Origin: Antedon mediterranea
Lineage: Eukaryota; Echinodermata; Crinoidea; Comatulida; Antedonidae
DNA: 64,000 nt
Reading direction: 5' to 3'
NCBI RefSeq assembly: GCF_964355755.1
Contig: NC_092670.1
Span: forward strand, 23,189,201 to 23,253,200
Of this stretch, positions 34,933 to 48,080 are shown one piece after another. Each line of letters begins with the position of its first letter. Position 1 is the first letter of the stretch. The notes below the pieces were generated by a model. That model saw only the letters and a list, made by a program, of their open reading frames with translations. It made no database searches and had not been told where the DNA came from. The position numbers were made by a program, and so were the translations under genes.

Positions 34933-37681
34933 ATGGCTATGCGTCTTCTGCTGCTTCTCGTCGGAATTATCTCGTGGGCATCTGCTACACCAATAATTGA
35001 AGGTACAGTACAGTACTAGCCTATTTGTTAATAACATTTTGAAAGAACATATGGTTGAAGATCCGAAGAGTGATATGGCGTAATGAAGGAATTTAAAAAG
35101 GCAAATTTACACTGACTAACGGTAACGGTAAGCGGAACCGCGAACCTTATCCCACGTAAAATCTCTATCTATCCTGAGCAGAAACCGCCAGTCCACTCCA
35201 CGTTGTGTAAAAATGGTCATAAAGCGTGGTTCCCACTAGAGACGCAACGCAAGGACGTACACGCAACGCAAGCGACCAATAACACGCCACAGTTCAAATA
35301 ATTTATCGCTTGTGATTGTTTAAATCACTAAAGCTTGGTTCCCACTAGAACGTAACGCAAGGACGTAAACGCAACGCAAGCGTTTTAACCAATGACAAGC
35401 GAAGTTATAGACAGTTACCAATCACAAGCGAATAAGCCATCGCTTGTGATTGGTCAATTTACTTGCGTTGCGTTACGTCCTTGCGTTGCGTCGCTAGTGG
35501 GAATCAAGCATTAGGAATAACAAAGATTCTATATTCTCGCCTGTGTAAACTGACATTCGGCCTGGGCACCAAAATGAGTTTTCATTTTATCTTTTATTTT
35601 CTAACCGTTTTCACTTATTTTTCAAAGCACTTGTTTTTTAGCGTTATAAATTAAAAACCATTAACCATTCCAGGTGATTCAAACGAAGTGTTTGCCAGCT
35701 GCACAAACCCATCCGGGAACCGGGTAAACTTTAATGATATATATGATCTCCGACAACAGATCCTCGATTCTCATAACTACTACCGATGCCTCCATGGCGT
35801 TCCAGTACGTACTATTTCAGTTTAATTTCACCCTAATTTGCATATTTAAGCTAATTTGCATATCGTCGGGATGAGTGACAGAAGTATGATGCTCAAATTT
35901 TGATCTCATCATATGTGACCATTTAAGAAAGAAAAATCTCTGTTTGCAATTTGTTCCACTCAAAATGATAGATTGCCTAGCCTACTATAATAATATATTA
36001 ACTTTCTTTCACGAATTCGCCTTATACCTAATTCGCAATTTTAATTTTCCCCATCTTTCTGTTACACGTCAATTGTTTTTGCCATCCGGAACCCAAATAA
36101 ACAGTCCCATAGAAAAGTTTATAATACACCATGCCAATTGTTTATCGGATTAAAATCTGATAAACTTTTTTGGATTTTTGTTTTCATACAGTCTCTTACG
36201 CTAGATGACACCCTTAATACATACGCCCAAAGTGTTGCTAATGATAATGCAGCCAAAGGCAAACTGGAACACTCTGGCGGACAGTACGGAGAGAACCTTT
36301 ACGCATCATACGGCAAACGGATAACTGGTAGGCCTAAATCAATTATTTATTTTCAAAATTCAATAGACATAGAGAATGGCACGATAGCTTTTAATAATTG
36401 AATCTAATCTGTTATTTCCATTTTAAATTGGCAAATAAAATTGAATCTTGAATCTTAGTTTTCACAGTCCTATAAAGCTTGGTTTCCACTAGAGACAAAG
36501 CAACGCAAGTGAGTTTGATCATGGCAAGCGACGTCAGTGTGAATATAAAATCTATCGTCCTTGAATTGCGTTGCGTTCTAGTGGAAACCAAATATTAATA
36601 TTAGGCCTAGGCCTTGATTAGAATGCAATTCACTTTCATAAATAAATTAGCGACAGAAAAATGTTTAAAATTTAAATTTCTTGTTCTAACTATGCACTTT
36701 AATAATATTACTATTGATTTTTTAGGTAAACTTCCAACAAAATCGTGGTACGATGAGATACAATACTATGATTTCAACAATCCCGGATTTTCAAAAGAAA
36801 CAGGTAAAGTCTAGCACTGCAAAAGTTTTCACACACATTTACTAAGTGGGTAGAACAGATTTAAGGTGATCCGATTTCCGAGTTAAAACCGACCTCAAGT
36901 ATAAAGTAGGCCTACTCGTATGATCGGTTAAACTCTTATCCCTTGGCTTGTATTAGTTCACTTTAATACTGTGGTAGTGGGCCTATATCCGATATAACTC
37001 CGATAGCTTTTAGTAATAATATCCGATATATCCGATAGCTTTCAGTGATATATCCGATATAACTCCGATAGTTTTCAGTGATATATCCGATATAACTCAA
37101 AAAGTTTTCAGTGATATATCAGATAGAACTCCGATATAGCTTTCAATGATATATATTCGATATAACTCCTATAGGTTTCAGTGATATCCGATATAACTCC
37201 GATAGCTTTCAGTGATAGGCCCTATATCCGATATAACTCCGATAACTTTCAGTAAGATATCCGATATAACTCTGATAGCTTCCATTGATATATCCGATAT
37301 AACACCGATAGCTGTCAGTGATATATCCAATATAACTCCGATAGCTCTTAGTGATATATCCGATATAACTCCGATAGCTTTCAGTGATATAAACCGATGT
37401 AACGCCGGTGACAATTTTGAAGTCCTTTGTGGCGCTTTAGAATCATGATCAGTCGTAATAGGGATGACTTCGTTTAATGATTTACCAGATATAAAAGTAT
37501 TATTGTTTTGTATTTCATAGGTCATTTTACACAGGTTGTATGGATGGACAGTAACAAACTTGGATGTGGGTATAAACAGGATTCAGCACAACAATGGGAG
37601 TATATCGCCTGCAGTTATGATCCACCCGGTAACTATAATGGCGCCAGAAACTACAAGAAGAATGTGCCTGAGCCAGTATAA
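34933..37681 (+). CDS. Secreted CAP-superfamily (SCP/GAPR-1-like) protein
   Basis: Five coding exons: 34933-35002, 35674-35804, 36192-36327, 36726-36803 and 37521-37681. They give 191 residues with all joins in frame. Residues 1-20 (MAMRLLLLLVGIISWASATP) are a signal peptide. The rest is one CAP domain: ILDSHNYYRCLHG, LTLDDTLNTYAQSVA, H94 in KLEHSGG, E101 in YGENLYA, E123 in WYDEIQYY, H140 in GHFTQVVW, then IACSYDPPGNYNGAR. The four putative active-site residues (His, Glu, Glu, His) are all present. It ends soon after the CAP domain with no Cys-rich hinge, so it is a single-domain member and not a CRISP. Known family roles include sterol or lipid binding and protease-like or defence activities; the specific role here is unknown. 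Introns carry MITE A copies and a minisatellite. Confidence 0.93.
35222..35332. mobile_element. MITE A, truncated copy in CAP intron 1
   Basis: Begins AAAGCGTGGTTCCCACTAG and runs to about 35332, where a second full copy starts, so its right arm is missing. Confidence 0.75.
35333..35514. mobile_element. MITE A (subtype A1) in CAP intron 1
   Basis: Near-perfect palindrome from AAGCTTGGTTCCCACTAG to CTAGTGGGAATCAAGCATTA with ACGCAACGCAAGCG inner arms. About 180 bp. Confidence 0.88.
36474..36597. mobile_element. MITE A, short copy in CAP intron 3
   Basis: AAAGCTTGGTTTCCACTAG ... CTAGTGGAAACCAAATATTA with the centre deleted. Confidence 0.8.
36970..37400 (+). repeat. ~33-bp minisatellite in CAP intron 4
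   Basis: About twelve copies of a unit with ATATCCGATAT, AACTCCGATAGC and TTTCAGTG. ATATCCGATAT is nearly self-complementary. Frames of 78 and 115 codons through it are repeat artefacts. Confidence 0.9.
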
Positions 37682-39161
37682 AAATGCTAAAAGAAACTTG
37701 CCAAAAGGCGCGACCGATAGTATGTCGAAGCAATGTAAAATTAGCTTAATATGTTATACATTAAAATATATTATGCATCAACATTAAGTGCCAGAGTGTT
37801 TTTTCTTGTCTATTGTAAATTCTCAAAAACTTAAAACGTTAAAGCGTTATCACTTTTGGTAAACTCCGCCGATGATGAAGGTTAAACGCGATAATGACGT
37901 AATATCTGTTGTGTTTACAATGTTTGTTGTAACACCATATTTTGGATGTGAAGCCGAATCGACTCAGACATACATAATACACCATGTGGTTACAGATCCA
38001 ACGGCGAAAGAGATCTGTCGCACTATGTTGGGAAAAACAAGGCATAACAACCTCTGTGTGACGTGTTTACCGCGAAACTTAAAATACACGTGAGTTATAG
38101 TCGGTCTCAGATGCACTTTTTCAAGTTTTCCGACCCAAAAATATAGCATTTAGAGTGCAAAAAAGCATTCTGTTATTTACCGGTAGTATTATAGAAATGT
38201 ATATTTTGATGAAATAAAAAAACAGTATACTTACGGTTTACAGTCGCTATCATCTAGACTTGCTCCAAGTCTGTATTTATAATATTGTCTGTTTTATGTC
38301 ATTCCACACGTCGTCGTTTTGATTTTTGTCTGAAAATCCAAACTCAAGTAATACACGTATGAAACGCCATATGTGCAAAAATATTCATATTTTTACTAAT
38401 ATTAAGACAAAAATCCGTCCGTCCCAGACTAGCTATCATCATGAGAATAAAAGGACTGGATGGAATGTAGAAAGTCCAGATTATGTCGATGACGGCGCTA
38501 TTGACAGTTAAGGCCCCGATGTCAAAATATCTAGCTTGCAAGCAGGATCTAGCTTTCTCAGAATTTTAGAAAAAGTCTTGGGATGCAGGGGAGTTGATAT
38601 GGCCACATGATGAGCTTAACTTTAAGGGTTTAATTAGGCAATATTGACTACAAATACGGTACTTTTGTTGCAGATAATTGAATCTTTAATACCATCACCG
38701 TTGAAACATGGAGGTATATTTTATACCTCCATGGTTGAAATAAGTTTAAAATCCGAGAGCCAGTCTCAGAGTAAAAGTAAACCAAAAGAATACCACAGGT
38801 CAGCCTGCGTTTTAAAATATGGAGGAATTCCAGCGTGTACATCCGTTATCCATCTTTCATTATTAAATTTATCTTATTTGATATATTTTAAGTATTATAA
38901 CAAGGTGTTTACAGTTATTCTGTTAAGTTCTTACTTCTTACTGTTAATTAATACATAACTTTTCTTATTATAAATAAGGCCTGTCACATAATAATAGCAA
39001 AGCCAAGTAAAAGGGCCTATTAGCATATTGGCATAAAACCATTATTTTTCTTTATGCACTTTGAAAACGCCAGCAGTTATATATTTTAGACTTACTATCT
39101 AATATATATATATATATAATATCCCACAAAAATGAAAACAATGACATAAAAGTCAATGTTC
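37682..39161. other. Spacer between CAP and astacin 3' ends
   Basis: Includes the CAP 3' UTR (AATAAA at 38213-38218 is a candidate signal). Frames of 61-104 codons here lack motifs, start context or splice support. A perfect hairpin is at 38707-38733 and a short TA repeat at about 39102-39119. Confidence 0.5.
38707..38733. repeat. Perfect hairpin, 12-bp arms
   Basis: CATGGAGGTATA, 3-base loop, TATACCTCCATG, flanked on both sides by TTGAAA. Confidence 0.85.
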
Positions 39162-42100
39162 TTAATAAATAAATCCAGTGTTCGGGTCGACAATTTTATC
39201 CTTGCAATATCCGCTGTACGGTGCGTAATCTAAGTTAAATTCCTCAGAGGTTGGCTCGAATCCTTCTGGTCCTGCCTTGGTGCATCGGAACTTGAATTCC
39301 CCGGCATGCTTGCGGCATCTGTGTGTGATACAAAGATTGTCGTTATACTGTATTACATTTCATTATATTTTACTTTTATTTCGGATAAGTACGTCCATAT
39401 AGTTACAAAATCAATTGAACCACATTAGAGTTGAAAGTTGAAATATAAAAGGCAAACACACACAAAAAAGGACACTGGTCTTAGGATCTCCGTCATTTTT
39501 TTGCGGAGCCTGGATGATTTAAAATACCATAATACATTCTTTCATTTCATTTTCGCTAGCATAAATTTTCTGTAACAATGAAACGACAGATTTTCTCCAA
39601 AAGACAGGCCCCCATTATTAACAAACATGTCACTAGCACTGCAGTGTCTAGGCAATCTTAAAAATAATCGAGCATTGCTGTAACATACCCTTAAATGCAT
39701 TTTGAGTGTGTTTACACCACAGAGAAGAGCAATACATACTCATGCAATAAGATTTGAACAGCAAGCATTTTCACCAACAGAGCATTTGCTTACGTGCTAG
39801 TGTATTGGCTCGAATACGTAAAGATCTGTATTGACGTTAATGCTATCATCATCCCTAAGATTATTAAATTTGGATTTATTTCTATTTATTTACCTTTGTT
39901 GTGGTCTATCTAAAATAAAAGTCAATATGGCGTGCGTATGTAAAACATTGTCGATTATGGTGTTGCTTGGTTAATTTCCTGTCAGGTATAACAGGTATTT
40001 CAATGATATAGTTCTCACTGCACGGAATTGGGGAACCGGGGGCATCTCGGCTCATTTTATCCCAGAGTTTCTCACTTTACTGCTTTACTTGCTTGTTTAC
40101 TTGTTTCCCGTACACTTTCGTCTACGGGATCGAGGCGAAGCACTCAGTGCTTAAAAGCCCCTCTTAGCAATAAAATCATATTCTATATAGGGTGAAAACT
40201 TCAGCGGGTGGTTGGACCATGCGACGTTAAGTTTTGCTTTGAACAAGTTCACCGTAGCACATGAAACTACATCCGTAGGCAAAGCATTCCTTAAGCGTGG
40301 TTCCCACTAGCGACGCAACGCAAGGACGTAACCCAACGCAAGTGAATTGACCAATCAGAAGCGATGGCTTATTCGCTTGTGATTGCTAACTGTCTATAAC
40401 TTCGCTTGTCATTGGTTAAAACGCTTGCGTTGCGTTAACGTCCTTGCGTTACGTTCTAGTGGGAACCAAGCTTTAGAGAGAATAGGAGAACGTGTCCCTC
40501 CTAATATTAAGACGAGAGCTTTTAAACTTGAGTTTATATGGGTGTCCACGGGTCCGAGATTCTAGATCAAATTCAAAAAATGTGTTGATCGAAATACAAT
40601 CGAAACCTTTTACAATCCTAAAAACTTGGATAATATCTGCTCTCTGCCTTCGATATCTCATGCAATTAACATTATGTTACGTATCTCTACACTGTAAAAA
40701 TAGTGTAGATCTTGAACATCTATTTTGTACCCACGTTTTCTACACATGTTTAGCGTGTTTAATAATACCTAAACGTGTTTATAGCTACAGTTTGTTTTCC
40801 TCCAGTCGTTCAGCAGTCAACATGTCACTATTATGTTCAGTCAACATGTTTAGGTACGTGTTTAGCGTTGCGTGCATATTATCATATCTAAACATGTTTA
40901 AGCCTAAATGTATGGGAAAAGCGGATACAAAATACAATTGTTTGAGATCTAAACACTATTTTTACAGTGTTATAATAATACCTCAGTTATTATCATCCAT
41001 CTTACTTACCTACAATAATCGTCAAGCCCGTCCCCATTCATGTCACGCATAAAACCAGTTCTCTTTTTTCCTATGTTAAACCCTGCATTCCCTGGATCAG
41101 GACTCGTATATTCAGAGCCATCTGAATTCACACATGATATAAACCATCTCGTTGTTTTCATTAATCTATTTAAAAATAAACACTTTTTTGCAGTTTGTAT
41201 TTGCCGTGCTTGTTAAAATAAATAAAATTGAATCACCTTTGTCAAAGAACAACAATAACAAATCGGTTTCGTTTACGTATAAGATGTTTAGTTTAATAAA
41301 TATTCAAATTGAAATCTGAGCAAAAACCAAGGGAACTTTGGCCCTAAGTTTGTATCAATTTATCTTACCTGCAGAAGCTGTTGGCCATACCATCACCATC
41401 CACATCAGCCCATGCAACCATACGACCAAATTGTCCAAGGCCTGCATTTTCTATTTCGGCGTAGTTTCGTAGATTAACTAATAACAATAAAAAATCATTC
41501 AAATGTTATTTGGGGTTTTAAAAATCACTGCATATTTAAAGCTCAGGTACAGGCATGAATTTTAAATATAATATCTGGTTAATTGTACATAAATCTAATA
41601 TTTGTAACAGAAATCAAGACGAAAAAACATGAATTTCCCTTAATATGGTCAAATACAAAATTTGGCAAAATTCTGTCATAAAAATAAGGAAGACTTTTTT
41701 TCAGTAGTTTAACCTGATGTAATAACATGTCTGGTGACTCCTTAAAGGGTGAAAAAGATGGTGGATATATGGTGGATAATTTTTGCTATAGCATGAAAAT
41801 AAAAATCTGAAGTTGAATAAAAGTACCATAAATGTAAAATTCAAGTTATATTACCTATATTTAGTCATCTGATAAAATTTTTTACCAAACCATTTATTTA
41901 ATATAGCTTTTTAAAATGCCTCTCTATTTGCAAAATTTGTGTACAAAAGACTAAAGATTTTACTGTGTAAGTTGAACTTTCCCCCCACTGATAAGAAAGT
42001 GCTTATTTTCAACAAGCTTGTGTAACACAAATAAAATCCCAAAAATTATTCAGTATTCAGTACGGAGATATGGAGAGGCATGGTCATCATAGACGTTGAT

Positions 42101-45100
42101 ATTGTTGCGTCAATTCAAAATGAATTATGAAAGGTACTAGCTGTTTAAAAACGCCGCAGTGTAGCTAGTTGATGGGGGTTAACATTATACAGAATAACGT
42201 AATTCAAAAATAAGGTGGTGCAACTGGTTTTTTTTTAAACTATAGCACCTTAACTAAAACAGAAGACGCTAAACTATCGGTAAAGAAAAAATATCGATAA
42301 AGAATATGAAAATGTTTGTTATAATACAATTTAAAACTATAAATGGAGGTACATTGTTGAATGTTTACAGATATATTATGTCCCTCTTATTATATATTAT
42401 GAATGTAAATATTTTTAGTAGGCCTACAAGAAATATTATTGTATTGTACTGGTAACTGACCTGAAGACTGATCTGACCATGGATTAATCCATGATCTGAC
42501 TTGAAACTATAAATGGGGGTACATTGTTGATTGTTTACAGATATATTATGTCCCTCTTATTATAATTATGAATGTAAATATTTTGAGTAGGCCTACAAGA
42601 AATGTTATTGAATTGTAGTACTGGTAACTGACCTGAAGACGCAGGACATTCAGTGGTTGTTATTGTCTCCGTCGTGAACAGCTCTGTTGTTGATGGTGGT
42701 GGGGGTGCTGTTGTTGATGGTGGTGGAGGTGCCGTTGTCGATGGTGGTGGAGGGGCCGTCGTTGGTGGTGGTGGACGGGCCGTCGTCGGTGGTGGTGGAG
42801 GGGCCGTCGTTGGTGGTGGTGGAGGGGCCGTCGTTGGTGGTGGTGGAGGTGCCGTCGTCGGTGGTGGTGGAGGGGCCGTCGTTGGTGGTGGTGGAGGGGC
42901 CGTTGTTGGTGGTGGTGGTGGTGGAGGGGCCGTCGTTGGTGGTGGTGGGGGTGGCGTTGATGCAAATGCGTATGTAGCATGATATCCTTTGCGGGTTTCT
43001 GAATAATCTGACCTAAAGTTGATAACTAACTGGCCATCATCATCGATAATTTGCCCTGGGCTATTTGTACCGCAATATCTAAAAGTGTAAGTGAGCAGTT
43101 TAATTGTTATTCGACCAATTTGGCCTAAACATGTTTGCCGTATACACAGGTGTGTCTTTGACTTCACCCTTCTTTGTTCATCTGGAACAATAATATTTAC
43201 ATTATATGAATCTGTTGGCACTTCACGACATTATTATTATCATTTTGATTATATCAACAACATCATCATATGTTTAACTATTGTTTGGAAATTTCCGCAA
43301 CTGATCGTGTATCTAAAATGTTCTTACTATAGATATATACGCCTACGTACAGTACTTTGTAAATATTTAAAAAAAGTTTAGGCCTACTTACTCGGCAGTA
43401 TGGATGTATAGGTTTTCATCCTGTACACGCAAATAATCCCAGTAACAGTTCTGATTCGAATGTGGGTTTTCTAGTTGAAAATCATCAAAGTTGATTGTAA
43501 GTTCACTGTTTCCCTGTATACAAATAAAGTAAATGGTTACTTAAAAAATCAGAATTTCAAAAATCCACAAACGACATGTTAAAGGTCACTGATTTGTTTT
43601 AGAATTAACAAGATTAAAGCGTGGCAACGCAACACAGCGACGTATCCATCCACCCAAGGTGCTGCATTGCATAATCACAAGTGGTATAGTAGCCTAACCG
43701 ACGACGCAACCGACAGTGTGCTGCAAACATCGCAGGTTTGATTTCACGCAGCCAGGCGGGGGAAAACAAAATTATTGGAATGGTATTTTGTTATGTTGCG
43801 TGGTCGACGCAACGTAACGCAATCTACGCAACGTAAGAAAATGCCCTTCCAATCATTGTGTTTGCACCCGCCTGCGTGAAATCAAACCTGCGATGTTTGC
43901 AGCACACTGTTGCGTCGTCGGTTTCCACTTGTGATTACGCAATACAGCACTTTGTTAACAATAATCGGCGATCTTCTACGTAAACATTGAAATGTTAACG
44001 ATTTACAGGAAAAGGTAATCGCTATCGTTATCATTTCAACTTGATCGTTTTCAAACGATCGTCGTTGAACTTTTAACGATCAACGACGATAGCGTCTACT
44101 AACGTCGACAGGAAAACAGGCTTAAGAGACTGTAAATAGTATCGGTAAATAGTATCGTTAAATAAGTTGACTAACATTAAAATATACAATACAATCTTCG
44201 TTGATAGGGTAGGCGGCTGGATAGTTTGTAGAAAATATTTCTCCAGAACCGGAATCCACTTCGTTTATGATGTATGAGCAGGTTTCTATGTGAAAGGGAA
44301 ACACGTTATCAAAAACTATATTCAATGCGTAATTATTGTAGACTGATGCGGCGTAACAAATACTTTGAATTGTCTTTTAAATACAAGGATAATGTTTAAA
44401 CATTAATTAATCATAAGTAAATAACTCGAGCATGCGTATTAATTATTTATGTCTACTTTTTCTGAATTCCTATGTATTTCCAAGTTCGATTATAAAAATT
44501 GGGATATGTGCCCAAATATGGTAGTGATATAACATCATCATGTCCATTATATAGGCACACACATTTTTTTGTCACATAAAGTTTGATAGTGTAAACATAA
44601 CTATTGTAGTCTTACATATAAGAACGTAATTAAAGACAAAATGTTAAACTTTTTTTTACCAACAGGTTGTTCAGTTTCACAGGAAGAACCAGTATATTCC
44701 GGCGGACACCAACACGTGCAGTATTTACCCAAGTATCCACCATTTTGACAAGGATTTACTGTATGACTACATTCAGCTAACCATTTATCTGTTATTGTAT
44801 TGTCCCCAAAAGATGAAAAATAAAGATATAAAAACGATTTGAAAAGGCCATAATTGTAGTTTTAATAACGTTAAAATGACTACAAATGTACTGTGTTGTG
44901 TGAAGGAGGTGCTTGGTTGTACCATGGAGGATACCATGGTTGTACAAAAATAAGAAAAACAACGTTGACTAATCGAAAAAAACAAAAAAACAAAAAATTG
45001 TAAGGCTTTTCATACAGTTACAGGTTTATAACATTATAGAAACAAATGTAGTCTAATTTATTATAGGAAAACAAATAAAAACTATATTTATGCCTCTTAC

Positions 45101-48027
45101 CGTCACAAGCATACGCCACATTAGCCAGCTTAATGTCATAGAACGATAACGAATTACGTGAGCCTATGGAATTTTGTAGTAGCGGATCCTTTGTCGTTAT
45201 TGTTGGAAGATCGTTCATTGTAAAGTACTATATAGAAAAGATATGTTATCTTAGGTATATCACTGGTAGACACCAGGTTTGATAGACTTGGTTGAAAAAA
45301 AATTAATGAGGCAGTTGCATGATTACATAATTAATATCAAAGTTATACTAAAACGATATTAAGTAGTGACGTCACAGTTCATAATTATTCTAAAAAAATA
45401 TGAATTAAAAAAAATTAAAAAAATTAATTTTTAATAATATAATGAATAAATAGTGGTTAACGCCACAAAAGAAAAAAAGAAATTTTCTAAAAAATATAAT
45501 ACTTACATATTTCCCGTAATGCATCACTGATGTGACGTCATACGGAATACCCATAGAGTCAATATGATTAGATTTGTCAAAGTTGTATTCTTTATCATCC
45601 TCAATGTTTTCCAAAAGAATGTTGACATAATTGTCTCGGTCTGGTCGTGACTGTTCGTGGAAAAATCCAATTGCATGTCCAATTTCATGGGCCACGGTTC
45701 CAAGCTATATAACATGAATTTGATTATTTTCTTTATTAGCCATAAATAAATAAAAAAACACAATATGAGAAGACCAGGAATAACCCCAGCTTAAAATAAA
45801 CCTTTAACTCACGGGCCAACAATTAACGAGTACGGTTAAGCGTGGTTCCCAATAGAACGCAACGCAGCGACGTATTGGCGCAAAGTGCTGCGTAATCACA
45901 GGTGGGAACCGACGACGATTTATTGCTGCAAACATCGCAGGTTTGATTTCACGCAGGCGGAGGCAAACACAATTATTAGAAGGGCATTTTCTTAAGTTGC
46001 GTAGATTGCGTTACGTTGCGTCGCCAGTGGGAACCACGCTTGAAAGGGCATTATCTTACGTTGCGTAGATTGCGTTACGTTGCGTCGCTAGTGGGAACCA
46101 CGCTTCGGTGTTTATAGGATAGATTTACGTAATTCAAAGTGGTAAAACTATATATAATATGTATTAATTTTAAAGACAAAACTCCCACTAGAACGTAACG
46201 CAGCGACGTATCGACGCTCAGTGTTGTATTGCGTAATCAAAAGTGGGAACCGACGACGCATAAAGCGTGGTTCCCACTAGCGATGCAACGCAAAGACGTA
46301 ACGCAACGCAAGTGAATTGACCAATCACAAGCGATGGCTTATTCGCTTTTGATTGCTAACTGTCTATAACTTCGCTTGTCATTGGTTAAAACGCTTGCGT
46401 TGCGTTTACGTCCTTGCATTACGTTCTAGTGGGAACCAAGCTCTAGTGCTGCAAATCTTGCAGGTTTGATGTCACGCTGGCGGAAGAAAACACAATTATT
46501 AGAAGGGCATTTGCTTATGTTGCGTAGATTGCGTTACGTTGCGTCGCTAGTGGCAACCAAGCTTTAGGCGAATTTACGGTGGATATCGTTCACACAAGAA
46601 TAAAGTTCTATACAAGTGGGCGGAGAAATAATTTGAACTTATATAAAACTTACAAGCTACAACTTTAATAACTTACACTAGTACAGCCGCTGCCGATAGA
46701 CACGTTCTGCGAGCCACCTTGCCTTCCAATCCATGACCAGCATCTATGAATAGACATTCCGGTATATCATCTTATAATCAAAATTGCGAGCTATTTAAAC
46801 ATGTATTTATAAAACGACCCTGTGGTTAAGTGTTACACAAATAAATTTACTTTATTTTACGTCTTTACGTTTACTGTATAAAAAGCTTGGTTCCCATTAG
46901 GCCGTAACGCAAGGAAGTAAACGCAATGCAAGCGTGTTGACCAATGACAAGCGACAGTTTGAATAATTCATCGCGTGTGATTGGTCAACTACCTTACGTT
47001 GTGTTACGTCCTTGTGTTGCGTCTCTAGTGGGAACCAAGCATTAGGAACTGAGCGCGCGAAATACATATTTCAGCTCATATTGAAGATACAGATAACTCA
47101 AGATATAATACGTTTTTGTGAAGTCATCAATTTTCTTGAAAATCAATAGGCATGTTCTATAAGTTATTACCCAAAAATGCAAGACGATAGCTTAAACATT
47201 GCGAACGCTACCATACGTACAAACAAACAAGAAATAAATATGTTTCGTAGGTCTCCTCCTACACGACACTCTCGGAAAGAGTGTAGATGCTGTCTCTCCC
47301 ACCCCAAGTAATTTTAGTGTTGATACCTACCCACCAGCCTTTATAAATTGAAGTCTGTCACCAGTATTTCTTTCGTCAAATGTCATACAGGTATGTTCTT
47401 GCCAATGGTTAATTCCTGCAAGAATTGCGTCTCGGTCTCCCTCTTAAAATAAAAAATAAATCGTATTTTATTTTATAACCCTTATTATGGGCTAAGCATA
47501 TAGTTTAGTTACTAACAATCATACACCATTATCTTTTTAAAACCATGTCAATAGTCTCATGAAATTAGATAGTATATCACTGAGAAAATATGCCTTAATA
47601 TATTAGTTAAAGTCTCTCTATTTAAAGATGTATTGTTCCACAGAAAAAATTATTATTATTTTTTTTTAATATGTCATTTTAATGTCACATAATAGTGAAT
47701 CCACTTTGACTAAAAATGAGATCAAACAAAAATTTATTTACCTGAAAAAACTGTAATTTAAAGCAAAAAATAGTCAAATTGGCTGCCAGCCAATGGATTT
47801 TTGGTGGTTGAATTTAATCATTTATTTTGTCATTTTATAAGGGAAAACATTATTTGTTTTCATTTTTTTTCCTACGGAAGTGATTTAGGCTTTTGTTCAC
47901 CTAACCTTTGAGCTCTCCGTAGATATCATGAAATACACTGTAGTGTGGTGCACAGAGTGGTACAGAGCTATAACCAACAAAAATAGGAACGTTTCGTACA
48001 TGCTTCTCCAAAAGGTAGAGGACATAA

Positions 48028-48080
<53 letters not shown>

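Noticed and set aside
37178-37525. 115-codon Ile/Ser-rich frame
   Set aside because: Translation of the intron minisatellite.
37872-38511. Small plus-strand frames (73 and 61 codons) after the CAP gene
   Set aside because: No signal peptide, domain or splice evidence; expected by chance in this spacer.
40492-41052. 186-codon plus-strand frame
   Set aside because: It runs antisense over a LINE fragment, a MITE and astacin exon 12; no motif and no consistent composition.
42653-42982. Gly/Val-rich plus-strand and His-rich minus-strand frames
   Set aside because: They are the other readings of the APPPPPTT-coding minisatellite in astacin exon 10.
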